Shown: positions 1-7,876, numbered from the stretch's first letter. The stretch: DNA of 36,208 nucleotides from Clostridiales bacterium (GCA_012520815.1 JAAYNM010000041.1:1-36208), one strand, 5' to 3'. Notes: generated by a model not told the origin, from the sequence alone. Numbers and translations are program-made.

Positions 1-120
1 TGTGGAGATTTAATTTTACTACAAAAAAGAATAGGATTCCTTATATTTTGGGCATTTTTTAAAAGTTGTTTATAACAAATATGATAAAAACAGGGTTCTG
101 TGGATAAAACTACGGAAACT
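1..120. other. Left edge, no supportable gene
   Basis: No complete gene is visible before the first promoter. Frame 1 is open from the edge to a stop at about 73-75, and frame 3 is open to a stop at about 61-63. Either could be the end of an upstream gene, but neither tail is recognisable. A consensus DnaA-box 9-mer (TTATCCACA, read on the reverse strand) lies at 99-107. A single box can occur by chance, so I do not call an origin. Confidence 0.3.
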
Positions 121-138
121 CAAGTACTTAAGTACTTG
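121..138. promoter_or_regulatory. Perfect 18-bp palindrome, candidate operator
   Basis: CAAGTACTTAAGTACTTG equals its own reverse complement over all 18 bases, and the symmetry stops exactly at both ends. Its last three bases are the first three of the -35 box of the promoter at 136-164, upstream of the GGDEF gene. That geometry suits a dimeric repressor blocking RNA polymerase. The palindrome is directly seen; the operator role and the identity of any regulator are inference. Confidence 0.6.
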
Positions 139-164
139 TGAATGAAATTTAAAAGTGGTATAAT
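136..164 (+). promoter_or_regulatory. Sigma-A-type promoter of the GGDEF gene
   Basis: The -35 box is TTGTGA (136-141), the spacer is 17 bases and the -10 box is TATAAT (159-164), preceded by TGG, which makes an extended -10. Transcription would start near 171, giving a leader of about 35 bases. The ribosome binding site GAGGTG is at 194-199. The palindrome at 121-138 overlaps the -35 box. Confidence 0.7.
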
Positions 165-204
165 AATTTCAATAATTGATTGTGAAAACTTATGAGGTGA
201 ACAG

Positions 205-3200
205 ATGAAAATAGGAAATGATGATTTTACTGTTAACATAACAAAACGGCTTATAGCAAATGTGGGTGAAAAAGATAACAACTTTGCTGTAGTAAAACAT
301 TATAATACTTATAGTATAACATCTGAAGATGCCAAAAACATAATGATGGCATATCCAGAATTTAACACGTACTTCCATACCTTTAGTAATAGAGAGATGG
401 TTGAGACATACGAACCGTTTTTGAATATAATTAAAAATATATATACGAGATACTACCACGATGTAACATTAGATGAATATCTCTCAGAGTCTGATATATA
501 TCCACTCCAAAAATCATTCTTTAAGTCATATATTGAAAGTGGTATGTGTATGAGAGACGAAGAATTCATCCTAGGTGAAATAGGTTTTGAGCATAAGAAG
601 ATGGTGGAGTCTGTTGCTAATATTATCATAAAGCTTAGCCAGAGACATAAGATTCTTATTATCATTGACAACATACATATGGCATCACAGTCTACTATTG
701 AGTTGCTGTTAAAGTTATTTGACTATGATAATAAAAATATTGCTTTATTTGCTGCCTTCAATTATTTAAAGTCGGTTTTGCCACATGTTGATAAAGTTTG
801 GAATGAGTACATGGATAGGCTTAACGATACAGGATGCATATATGATGGTGACTCAGGTCAGATGCTTGTATCTGCTGATGATGGTGTATTCAATTTCAGC
901 AGCAGGAAAGTCTATGAATATTTATTGAAATTAAGAGCTATGTATTACGCTCTGGATTTTGAGCAAGCGGGATACTATTTACGCATAATATATAATAAAT
1001 TAGAGATTGAACATATTAACATTGACGAACAGTGCAAGTTTGATTTGTATAGGCTATATGGTCTTGTACTCATATTCTCAAATGACATATCGAACTCTTT
1101 GATTATCTGTGATGAACTTAAGAAGATGAATTCTATTCATCATACAGCAGAAAGAAACTACAATTACCACTATATTTACGGGTTAACCCAAGTCTATGGA
1201 GGAAATCTTGAGAAAGCAAAGAAGTGCGCAGATATTTGCAATGTAATTGCTGAAAATGAAGAGGATGAATATTTACAATTTAAAGCAGAATTGTTGAGTC
1301 TCATGGTGGAGATGTCTGGTTGGCATAATATTTTCTTCTTTACTAGAGATACAAAAGTCTCAGAAGGTTTCGTTGAAAAAGCTGAGAAATATGGATATTA
1401 CAATCACTTAGCATATATTTATATTTATGCTTTTGACAATTCAGTAGATTTATTCAAAAATTTGAAGAATATAGAAGATATTGATGATAGACTTCTTTCT
1501 TTTTCAGAAGGAATTGATTTGGCAAAAAACATTGGAAATACGATGCTTGTGACAAGGGGATACAGAAAGAATATAATGCTCACTTCAGTTAATGGGCTTT
1601 TTGAAGTGACCAATTATTTTTATAACAAGTTACAGGAAGTTATAGGTGAGGACAATCCATTCCAACTTGCAGATATATACAATGGACTTGGATACAATAA
1701 CTGTACGATGGAACATTTTAAGAAAGCCAATGATAATTACAATAAGGCTATAGATATTTATATGGAGCTGAACCGCATGGAATATGTGGGTGAAACTTTA
1801 TATAATATGGCTATCAATTGTATGCAGGCTGAAAAATACGAAGATGCTTATGACTATTTAAGAACTTGTGTCAAAATTATAAATGTATTGAAACTTAATA
1901 ATTTACAGGTATGTAATATTTCAAAAATTTTCGGACTCTTAGCATTATGTGCATATAGACTAAAGCTTGATTATGAATGTATTTTATTTCTAGATACTAA
2001 TAAATCGTTTCTGACTCATGTTTTAAACAATGAGAAAAGTTTAAGGGAAAAATTAAGGATTGATAAGTCATTTAATGGTAATGATGATGACTTATTCTTA
2101 TATCGTTATGTAAGTGGTTTAGTATTCCTAAGGGAAAGGGCATATAAGCAAGCGGACGAATGTTTTAAACTGGCTGATGAAAACAACCAATTATCCAATG
2201 GTAATCAATTTTTCAGTATGACACAGCTTAAGATATCTCATGCCGAAGTTTTGCGATATTTAGGAAAACGTGATGAGGCACAAAAAGCACTTGAAGAAGC
2301 TTACAACTATGCAAAGAAGCACAAATATAGATACCAATTAAGCAAGATTAAAGCAGCCATGAGTAATACTGATTATGAGAAATTCAATGGCACTTTAAAA
2401 ATAAAGAATTACACAATAGATCAGATTAATAAAGGGATTCACCAAGCAGGTGTTTTGAAAGATTATGATAATCTAAAAAACCAGATAGAATTTATATCTA
2501 TTTGGCAAAATATATTAGACACGGAGAGAAAGACAAAAAACAGTCTTATATCCACAGCAGCTAATGCATTTATGCTTAATTTTAGTATTGATTTGTTTGT
2601 GTTTATTTATTTTGAGAACGGGAAACCCGTTGTATACTTCAACAACAGCAAAATCCATCTAAGCGAAGGTGATTTGGATATTTTAAGTATGTATTTCCGG
2701 AAGAACAGAAATGGATTTGCAACCTCTAAGATTATGAAAAATCACAAGGATTATAGTCGCGTACTTTCTATATTTGATATGGATAATATTTGCTCAATGG
2801 TATGTAATCCATTCTTTGTAAGTGAGAACCTAGATAGTATATTTATTAGTTGTATATATATGAAAGAAAATTGGAATATTCATGTAAATAGATATTTGCT
2901 TGATGAAACAGAATTGAATATGTTCAATCTTCTTTTTAGACAATTACTAAATGCTATTCATAGAATAGAAAGTGTTGATAAGATTAGGCAAATAAATCAT
3001 AAACTTCAAAAATCATCAGTTACAGATTATTTGACAGGGCTTAATAATAGAGATGGATTCTACGGCAAAGTGGAAAAAATTATTAACATTACAAGAGAGA
3101 AAAATGAAAAATTGGCTTTGGCTATCCTGTATATAGACTTGGATAATTTCAAATACTACAACGATACTTTTGGACACGATGTTGGAGATTTAATTCTGAA

Positions 3201-3558
3201 GGAAATCGCAGGAGTTTTAAAAGACATAGCAGGAAATAACGGATTTGCCACTCGTTACGGCGGAGACGAATTTCTCATTACACTTATCAACTCAAATAAG
3301 CAAAATGCCCTTGTTACAGCAAAGTTGGCGCTAGATACAATATTAGCTAAGAATGCATATGTAAGCCAGATTAGTAGCTTTCTTGGTAGGCAGGTAGTTA
3401 TCCCTAGAGAGAAAGCAGTTTCTTGCTCAATAGGCATTTCGTTTAGCGACAATGTTAAGGACGATGAAGAACTTGCAAAGATAATTAAACAAGCTGATGA
3501 GATGCTTTATTCTATAAAGCATACTACAAAAGGTGATGTGAGACTATACGAAAAATAA
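205..3558 (+). CDS. TPR-containing diguanylate cyclase (GGDEF protein) with degenerate ATPase-like N-terminus
   Basis: A 1117-residue signalling protein predicted to make cyclic di-GMP from two GTP. The C-terminal GGDEF domain starts near residue 950 and has the metal/substrate stretch DLDNFKYYNDTFGHDVGD and an intact RYGGDEF (GGDEF at 1019-1023). The RxxD inhibitory site normally just before it is absent (GNNG is found there), so product feedback may be lacking. Residues about 250-780 are helical TPR-like repeats, and about 800-960 resembles a GAF-type sensor region. Near 150-160, LIIIDNIHMAS looks like the Walker B strand of a STAND/AAA_16 ATPase, but I find no Walker A P-loop, so the N-terminus may be a degenerate nucleotide-binding platform. 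There is no signal peptide or membrane segment, so it is probably cytoplasmic. The start is set by GAGGTG five bases upstream. The gene is monocistronic, with its own promoter and terminator. The input signal is unknown. Confidence 0.85.
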   Translation: MKIGNDDFTVNITKRLIANVGEKDNNFAVVKHYNTYSITSEDAKNIMMAYPEFNTYFHTFSNREMVETYEPFLNIIKNIYTRYYHDVTLDEYLSESDIYPLQKSFFKSYIESGMCMRDEEFILGEIGFEHKKMVESVANIIIKLSQRHKILIIIDNIHMASQSTIELLLKLFDYDNKNIALFAAFNYLKSVLPHVDKVWNEYMDRLNDTGCIYDGDSGQMLVSADDGVFNFSSRKVYEYLLKLRAMYYALDFEQAGYYLRIIYNKLEIEHINIDEQCKFDLYRLYGLVLIFSNDISNSLIICDELKKMNSIHHTAERNYNYHYIYGLTQVYGGNLEKAKKCADICNVIAENEEDEYLQFKAELLSLMVEMSGWHNIFFFTRDTKVSEGFVEKAEKYGYYNHLAYIYIYAFDNSVDLFKNLKNIEDIDDRLLSFSEGIDLAKNIGNTMLVTRGYRKNIMLTSVNGLFEVTNYFYNKLQEVIGEDNPFQLADIYNGLGYNNCTMEHFKKANDNYNKAIDIYMELNRMEYVGETLYNMAINCMQAEKYEDAYDYLRTCVKIINVLKLNNLQVCNISKIFGLLALCAYRLKLDYECILFLDTNKSFLTHVLNNEKSLREKLRIDKSFNGNDDDLFLYRYVSGLVFLRERAYKQADECFKLADENNQLSNGNQFFSMTQLKISHAEVLRYLGKRDEAQKALEEAYNYAKKHKYRYQLSKIKAAMSNTDYEKFNGTLKIKNYTIDQINKGIHQAGVLKDYDNLKNQIEFISIWQNILDTERKTKNSLISTAANAFMLNFSIDLFVFIYFENGKPVVYFNNSKIHLSEGDLDILSMYFRKNRNGFATSKIMKNHKDYSRVLSIFDMDNICSMVCNPFFVSENLDSIFISCIYMKENWNIHVNRYLLDETELNMFNLLFRQLLNAIHRIESVDKIRQINHKLQKSSVTDYLTGLNNRDGFYGKVEKIINITREKNEKLALAILYIDLDNFKYYNDTFGHDVGDLILKEIAGVLKDIAGNNGFATRYGGDEFLITLINSNKQNALVTAKLALDTILAKNAYVSQISSFLGRQVVIPREKAVSCSIGISFSDNVKDDEELAKIIKQADEMLYSIKHTTKGDVRLYEK

Positions 3559-3577
3559 AAGGTGAATAAGATTATTT

Positions 3578-3665
3578 AATGCCTCAGAGATTTCAACGGC
3601 TCCCCAAAAGTTAGATTAAAAACGTCTAATGATTGAAGAAAAGGTGAAGTTTCTGGGGCATTTTT
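3578..3665 (+). terminator. Long-stem terminator or structured RNA after the GGDEF gene
   Basis: The arms at 3580-3594 (TGCCTCAGAGATTTC) and 3646-3660 (GAAGTTTCTGGGGCA) pair over 15 bp, allowing three G-U pairs. They are followed by five T (3661-3665), as in a rho-independent terminator. The 51-base loop is much larger than usual and holds a small TTAGA/TCTAA hairpin (3611-3629). It also contains CCCC at 3602-3605, which could pair instead with GGGG at 3655-3658. It ends transcription of the GGDEF gene before the convergent sigma-like gene. It may be only a terminator, or the 3' part of a small RNA. Confidence 0.6.
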
Positions 3666-3746
3666 AAAGTACAAAGTGATAATATTATGACAACATGGGT
3701 GATGTAGGTATACCGATTTTTAAAAACAATTTTAGAATTTTAGGGT

Positions 3747-4517
3747 TTATTCTGGAATAATATTCACAGCATCTAGTGACATTTTTATTATTTCACGAAT
3801 GTTTTCTTCAGGCATTGATAAGTATTCACTTAATTCAGGTAATGTGGCCTCACGACCCAACTTATCAGCAAGAAGAGTTGTGGCTTCGCTTACAGCATTG
3901 GCCTGGTTCATAGCATATGAAGATGTCCTTAACATACCGATTTCTGTATTTATAGCATTTTTCATAGCATTTCTTATACTGTCTTCGAAAAACAAATCCA
4001 AATCTGATGGCTTATTTTTTAAAGAAATAATAGATTCGAACAGTCCTAAATTGCCCTCTGATATTAAATCGGAATGCTTCATACCAGAATCCTTAAATTC
4101 ATCAGCAATCTTTATAACAGATGGAAGATATGCTTCGGTTAGCTTATTAATGGCAGACTTGTCACCTTCTATAACCTGCTCCATAATTGACATTTTTTCT
4201 TCTAAAGAAAGAACGTCAACATCCTTTAAATCATCCATATACATATTTAAAAATAAAGATTCTTCTTCAGTTTCAGTAGCTGGGTTTATTTGGGCATCTT
4301 CCTCTTTCTTTGTTGATTGTACACAAGAAGGAGTAAAACCTTTAACCTTTATTTTGTTGTCCGATAAATACTGGTAAACCGCTTCATACATAGTATCATC
4401 TTCAATTATATTTGAAAGATAAGAAGTGATGTCATCCTTTGTAAGTTCGTTGCCTTGTACTGTAGCATATTCTACAAGAGCGGCGAGTGCTTCTCCAAAT
4501 TCAGCTTTTTTATCCAT
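3747..4517 (-). CDS. Sigma-70-like protein lacking region 4
   Basis: About 256 residues, related to primary-type sigma factors but incomplete. The N-terminus (EALAALVEYATVQGNELT) resembles sigma region 1.1. Regions 1.2 and 2.1-2.2 follow (LPSVIKIADEF, DLISEGNLGLFESI), then a weak region 2.3-2.4 (FFEDSIRNAMKNAINTEIG). That stretch lacks the usual aromatic TWWIRQ core, which melts and reads the -10 element. The C-terminus is region 3-like (LADKLGREATLPELSEYLS) and the protein ends there, without the -35-reading region 4. It may bind core polymerase as a specialised factor, an anti-sigma-like decoy, or recognise extended -10 promoters; these roles are inference. I chose the start at 4517 because AAGAGG lies seven bases before it; an upstream in-frame ATG at 4550 has no such site. 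It converges on the GGDEF gene. Confidence 0.7.
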   Translation of the reverse strand: MDKKAEFGEALAALVEYATVQGNELTKDDITSYLSNIIEDDTMYEAVYQYLSDNKIKVKGFTPSCVQSTKKEEDAQINPATETEEESLFLNMYMDDLKDVDVLSLEEKMSIMEQVIEGDKSAINKLTEAYLPSVIKIADEFKDSGMKHSDLISEGNLGLFESIISLKNKPSDLDLFFEDSIRNAMKNAINTEIGMLRTSSYAMNQANAVSEATTLLADKLGREATLPELSEYLSMPEENIREIIKMSLDAVNIIPE

Positions 4518-4557
4518 TTTATGACCTCTTTTCAAGTTAGTTTTTATCAATTACTTC

Positions 4558-4586
4558 ATAATATCACAGGCAAAAGTCAAACTCAA
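4558..4586 (-). promoter_or_regulatory. Promoter of the sigma-like gene
   Basis: On the reverse strand, TTGAGT (4581-4586) is followed by a 17-base spacer and TATTAT (4558-4563). It predicts a leader of about 35 bases before the start at 4517. Confidence 0.5.
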
Positions 4587-4822
4587 TAAAATTAGTAAAG
4601 TAAATTTAAAAATAAGATGAATAACAAATAATAGAAGATAAAAACAAATAGAAAATGTGATGAATCAGAAAAATTGAAATGAAAATCAAATCATAAAACA
4701 CAGAAATTGACAGCTAAATATGGAGGTGGTTGCATAAAAACTGGTTGCTAATGTAAGAAAATAAAGGTATACTCAAAAAAGAATTTTAGGCGGATATCCT
4801 ATAGGGATACGAAAGGAAAGAT
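4587..4822. promoter_or_regulatory. AT-rich divergent intergenic region with PIG-L promoter
   Basis: This gap lies between the sigma-like gene and the PIG-L gene. On the forward strand TTGCTA (4745-4750), 17 bases and TATACT (4768-4773) form a promoter for the PIG-L/cbiE pair. A small hairpin, TATCC/GGATA, lies at about 4795-4809 in the leader, and GAAAGGAAAG just before the ATG serves as ribosome binding site. The remaining roughly 150 bases are A-rich and hold no recognisable gene or RNA. Confidence 0.55.
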
Positions 4823-6244
4823 ATGAAGAAATTACTAACTATGCTTGGTATTCTTACAGTAGTATTTATGGTATGTTTGTCAGACAAAGTTTATGCAGAT
4901 GAAGCAACTACGGTGGGTGGTAATATAGAGTTATCAAGTGGAGAAGATGTTTCATTGATTACAGATAATTCATACTACACAAGTATCGAGATGGGTGGAG
5001 GAACTACGATAACGGTAACAGCAAATTCCCCAATAAAAGGTGCTTATATTGTGTGGGGAAGTCCTGTTAATGAGTGGACACTTGGATTAGGCGAAGGTGG
5101 AATAAAGTGTGGTACTAACGGATTTTTACATGAGTATATATCATTTCAGGATGCTACAAAGTCATTTACAATGACTATGGATAGTGGCAATACAATTACG
5201 GATATTACCCTATATACAGATGGTGAGTTGCCAAGCAATGTTCAAGTTTGGAAACCGGAATGTGACAAGGCAGACATAATGCTTTTATCTTCTCACGCAG
5301 ATGACGAGATACTATTTTTTGGAGGGATTCTACCATATTATGCAGGAGAGCTAGATCTAGAGGTTCAAGTAGTATACTTTTCACAATATTGGACAGGTGA
5401 AACTATTAGAGAACACGAAAAATTAGATGGATTGTGGCACTCTGGTGTAAAAAATTATCCTTACACAGCAGATTTTGATGATATATATGCAGATAACTTA
5501 GAGGAAGCTAAACAAATTTTTGGATATGAAAAGACTTTAGATTTCGTGGTGGAGATGATTAGAAAATTCAAACCACAAGTGGCTGTAGCACAGGACGAGA
5601 ATGGTGAATATGGGCACGGTACACATATGCTTACAGCAGCAGCTATGAAGGAAGCAGTGCAAATTTCTATGGACAGTTCGAAGTATCCAAATTCGGCAGA
5701 TAAATACGGAGTGTGGGATGTTCCAAAGACATATTTGCATTTGTATGGCGAAAATCAGGTTATATTAGACTGTAGAACTCCATTAGATTCTTTTGGTGGA
5801 AAAACCACACTTGAAGTAGCACAGGAAAGTTATAAATTACATGTGTCACAACAATGGTGCTGGTACTATGTTGATGATGAATACGAATATAGTTGCGCTA
5901 AATTTGGACTATATAGATCGGCAGTAGGTGTGGACACGGGCAATGATTTGATGAAAAATCTTATTGATTATAAAACTCAATTTAAGGATGAACAGGAAAG
6001 ATTAGAACGGGAAAGCATAGCAGCACATGAGGCTGAATTAGAATCTGAAAGCATAGCAATAGCAGAAAGTATTGCAGTAGCAGAAGATATTATAGAGACA
6101 CAAAAAAACAATGATAGGAAGCAAACAGTTGTTTTTGTGATTGTAATCATTGTAGTGATTGTTGTAAGTTTGGCTGGTATATATTTAATAATGTTAAATA
6201 GGGCAGCAAATAATAGGAAAAAGAAAAGAAGGAATAAAAAATGA
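4823..6244 (+). CDS. Secreted membrane-anchored PIG-L/LmbE family deacetylase
   Basis: A 473-residue predicted zinc N-deacetylase. Family members remove acetyl groups from N-acetylglucosamine-type sugars or related conjugates. Residues 1-25 form a signal peptide ending at VYADEA. A beta-rich region of about 110 residues precedes the PIG-L domain, which starts near 150. The metal motif SHADDE is at 157-162, matching the family PHxDDE, and a second HGTH motif is at 265-268. The tail has a charged, Glu/Ser/Ala-rich stretch (about 395-430), a transmembrane helix (about 435-458) and a basic cytoplasmic end, so the enzyme faces outside and is tethered at its C-terminus. Its stop overlaps the start of the next gene (ATGA), implying translational coupling. 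The substrate is unknown; cell-wall or exopolysaccharide sugar is the simplest guess. Confidence 0.82.
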   Translation: MKKLLTMLGILTVVFMVCLSDKVYADEATTVGGNIELSSGEDVSLITDNSYYTSIEMGGGTTITVTANSPIKGAYIVWGSPVNEWTLGLGEGGIKCGTNGFLHEYISFQDATKSFTMTMDSGNTITDITLYTDGELPSNVQVWKPECDKADIMLLSSHADDEILFFGGILPYYAGELDLEVQVVYFSQYWTGETIREHEKLDGLWHSGVKNYPYTADFDDIYADNLEEAKQIFGYEKTLDFVVEMIRKFKPQVAVAQDENGEYGHGTHMLTAAAMKEAVQISMDSSKYPNSADKYGVWDVPKTYLHLYGENQVILDCRTPLDSFGGKTTLEVAQESYKLHVSQQWCWYYVDDEYEYSCAKFGLYRSAVGVDTGNDLMKNLIDYKTQFKDEQERLERESIAAHEAELESESIAIAESIAVAEDIIETQKNNDRKQTVVFVIVIIVVIVVSLAGIYLIMLNRAANNRKKKRRNKK

Positions 6245-6918
6245 AAATAGTAGCTCTTATAGGTATAGGAATGGGCAATCCTAAAAACATAACGATGGAG
6301 GGAATGGCCTATATAAAGAACGCAGAAATAATCATTGGAAATGAGAGGCTTCTTAAAGCTTTTGGAGAAGATTTTAAATCTGATGTGCGAGTGTTTGAAT
6401 TGAATAAATATAGAGAAATTACGTGTCTCATTGAAAATGAAATTATTGATGTGGATGCCAATATTGCTATTCTTATAGCAGGTGATACCGGATATTTTAG
6501 TGAGGCAAAGAAGATAATTGCTGTATTGAATGACAATCCAGAGATTGAAATAAAAAATATTCCAGGAATATCATCATTATCATACTTCTTTAGTAAGCTT
6601 AATATGTCTTATGACAATGCATTCAGTGTAAATCTAAATGGTGAAGAGGGCAAAATTGTTCAATATGTGGCAGCCCATAAGCATGTTTTCTGTCTTGGCG
6701 GTGGGGAGGTAGAAGTACTCCTTGGGGAACTAATAAAGGCGAGGGCTATAAATACATTACCTGAATCTCTTAGAATATTTATTGGAGAGAGACTATCTTA
6801 TCCTGATGAGAAAATCATTTATAGTACACTTAAGGATATACATAAACATAAAGATGATATCAAATCTATGTCATCACTAGCTGTATTCTTATTTGAAAAT
6901 GACGAAGCTATATTCTAA
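6241..6918 (+). CDS. cbiE: Precorrin-7/cobalt-precorrin-7 C5-methyltransferase-type protein (CbiE)
   Basis: A 225-residue tetrapyrrole methylase. It shows the family N-terminal loop GIGMGNP, an IIIGNERLL segment typical of CbiE, and the SAM-site loop AGDTGYFSEAKK followed by IPGISSLSYFFSKL. The family methylates C5 of a corrin intermediate in B12 synthesis. CbiE is often fused to or next to CbiT; here it is a single domain. No other corrin gene lies in the window, and its only partner is the upstream PIG-L deacetylase, whose stop it overlaps by four bases. It may be a displaced piece of the B12 pathway or a methylase given a new job. Family assignment is firm; the exact reaction is less so. 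Confidence 0.75.
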   Translation: MKIVALIGIGMGNPKNITMEGMAYIKNAEIIIGNERLLKAFGEDFKSDVRVFELNKYREITCLIENEIIDVDANIAILIAGDTGYFSEAKKIIAVLNDNPEIEIKNIPGISSLSYFFSKLNMSYDNAFSVNLNGEEGKIVQYVAAHKHVFCLGGGEVEVLLGELIKARAINTLPESLRIFIGERLSYPDEKIIYSTLKDIHKHKDDIKSMSSLAVFLFENDEAIF

Positions 6919-6930
6919 AAAAAATTTTAT

Positions 6931-6992
6931 AAGTGAGAAGAAATCACTTGACTTTAACTCGAAATATAATACAATATTTATGTATTTTCGAG
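6931..6992 (+). promoter_or_regulatory. Promoter with two inverted repeats upstream of the repeat protein
   Basis: TTGACT (6948-6953), 16 bases and TACAAT (6970-6975) form a promoter. One inverted repeat, AAGTGA/TCACTT (6931-6936 and 6944-6949), overlaps the -35 box. A second, CTCGAAA/TTTCGAG (6958-6964 and 6986-6992), brackets the -10 box and is followed by CTTTTT, so it could also terminate transcripts from cbiE. The leader to the GTG at 7045 is about 60 bases. The repeats are seen; operator function is inference. Confidence 0.5.
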
Positions 6993-7044
6993 CTTTTTAA
7001 GCATGTTTATGATAATTTAATATTACTACTAGGAGGAAAATTTT

Positions 7045-7788
7045 GTGGTTACGACAAGTGCTGGAAATAACCAGAGCCAGGAAGAGAGAGTTCAGAAGGA
7101 TTATAGAGGTTCTGACAAGAGATCTTCAAGAAATGAAGGACAAAGAGATAGGAAAGACGAAAGATCTGGAAGCGATAGACCACGTGAGTACAAACCAAGA
7201 GATAGTAGACAAGGCGATAATAACAAATCTCGTGATAATCGTGGAAGCGGTGATTACAAGCCCCGCGAAAACAGAGGAAACGGAGATTACAAACCACGTG
7301 AAAACAGAGATTATAAGCCTCGCGAAAATAGAGGCAGTGGAGATTACAAACCTCGTGAAAACAGAGGGACTGGAGATTACAAGCCACGTGACAATAGAGG
7401 CAATGGGAACTATAAGCCACGCGGAGAATATAAAGGAACTGGAGAATACAAGCCAAGAGAATTTAAGTCGAATGATAATGGTGGCTATCGTAGAAACAGC
7501 GGTGGATTTTCTAAAGGTTTCGATAAAGACAAAGATGATGATGTAAGAAGAACAAGCAGACCAGCAGCAAGGGATTCTAAGCCAAAGGAGCAAACATCAG
7601 ATAAGTTTGAGATTATTAATCGTCTTGAAAAAGAAAAAAAAGCTATGAAGAAAAAGCAAGTTGAAGGACGAAAAGAATTCAAGCCAGTTAAACATCAAGC
7701 AAAACCTAAGAGAGTTGGGAATATTGACTGGACTAGGGAATATGAAAACGGTTCATATGATGATGACGATTTGGACATCTACTTATAA
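7045..7788 (+). CDS. Arginine/glycine/tyrosine-rich repeat protein, intrinsically disordered
   Basis: A 247-residue, strongly basic, low-complexity protein of unknown function. Residues about 45-150 carry tandem copies of an 11-residue unit close to GDYKPRENRGN, with about eight YKPR cores. The head is rich in Arg, Ser and Asp. The C-terminal third is a charged helix (EIINRLEKEKKAMKKKQ) followed by an acidic end, DDDDLDIYL. RGG/YKPR-like repeats are known in tails of RNA helicases and other RNA-binding proteins, so RNA binding or ribosome association is a reasonable guess, but there is no catalytic domain. The start is GTG, with AGGAGG eight bases upstream, which decides the frame. It has its own promoter and terminator. 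Other open frames here arise from the repeat and are not genes. Confidence 0.7.
   Translation: MVTTSAGNNQSQEERVQKDYRGSDKRSSRNEGQRDRKDERSGSDRPREYKPRDSRQGDNNKSRDNRGSGDYKPRENRGNGDYKPRENRDYKPRENRGSGDYKPRENRGTGDYKPRDNRGNGNYKPRGEYKGTGEYKPREFKSNDNGGYRRNSGGFSKGFDKDKDDDVRRTSRPAARDSKPKEQTSDKFEIINRLEKEKKAMKKKQVEGRKEFKPVKHQAKPKRVGNIDWTREYENGSYDDDDLDIYL
7240..7460 (+). repeat. In-frame tandem repeat encoding YKPR units
   Basis: Imperfect units of about 33 bases lie inside the repeat-protein gene, each encoding approximately GDYKPRENRGN. One unit is shortened (NRDYKPRENRG) and later ones diverge (NYKPRGEYKGTGEYKPRE). Synonymous changes between units argue for selection on the protein. Unit number could change by recombination or slippage. 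Confidence 0.7.
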
Positions 7789-7805
7789 GAAACAAATTAC
7801 ATGAG

Positions 7806-7828
7806 GGCGATAATATCGCCCTTTTTAT
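7806..7828 (+). terminator. Rho-independent terminator after the repeat protein
   Basis: A 7-bp stem, GGGCGAT/ATCGCCC, with a 3-base loop is followed by TTTTTAT. It lies just after the stop of the repeat-protein gene and separates it from the Pr6Pr-topoisomerase-folate unit. Confidence 0.8.
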
Positions 7829-7876
7829 AATAAATAATATTCTTTTGCAGATACTAAAAAGAAAAGGAGGTAGCAT

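Noticed and set aside
99..107. Consensus DnaA box as a sign of a replication origin
   Set aside because: Only one box is present, with no cluster, no dnaA or dnaN and no clear unwinding element. A single 9-mer match in 36 kb can occur by chance.
1183..1192. Palindrome GGGTTAACCC inside the GGDEF gene
   Set aside because: It is short, lies in coding sequence and has no promoter context, so it is expected by chance.
3799..4377. 192-codon forward open frame opposite the sigma-like gene
   Set aside because: It is Ser/Ile/Phe-rich with no domain and is antisense to a recognisable sigma-like protein with its own promoter and ribosome binding site.
7240..7460. Regular repeats considered as a CRISPR array
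   Set aside because: The repeats are adjacent, multiples of three, in frame, and encode a protein repeat. There are no unique spacers or cas genes.
7043..7593. Long open frames in other frames and on the reverse strand within the repeat-protein gene
   Set aside because: They arise from the low-complexity repeat. Only the GTG frame at 7045 has a well-placed AGGAGG and a sensible full-length end.
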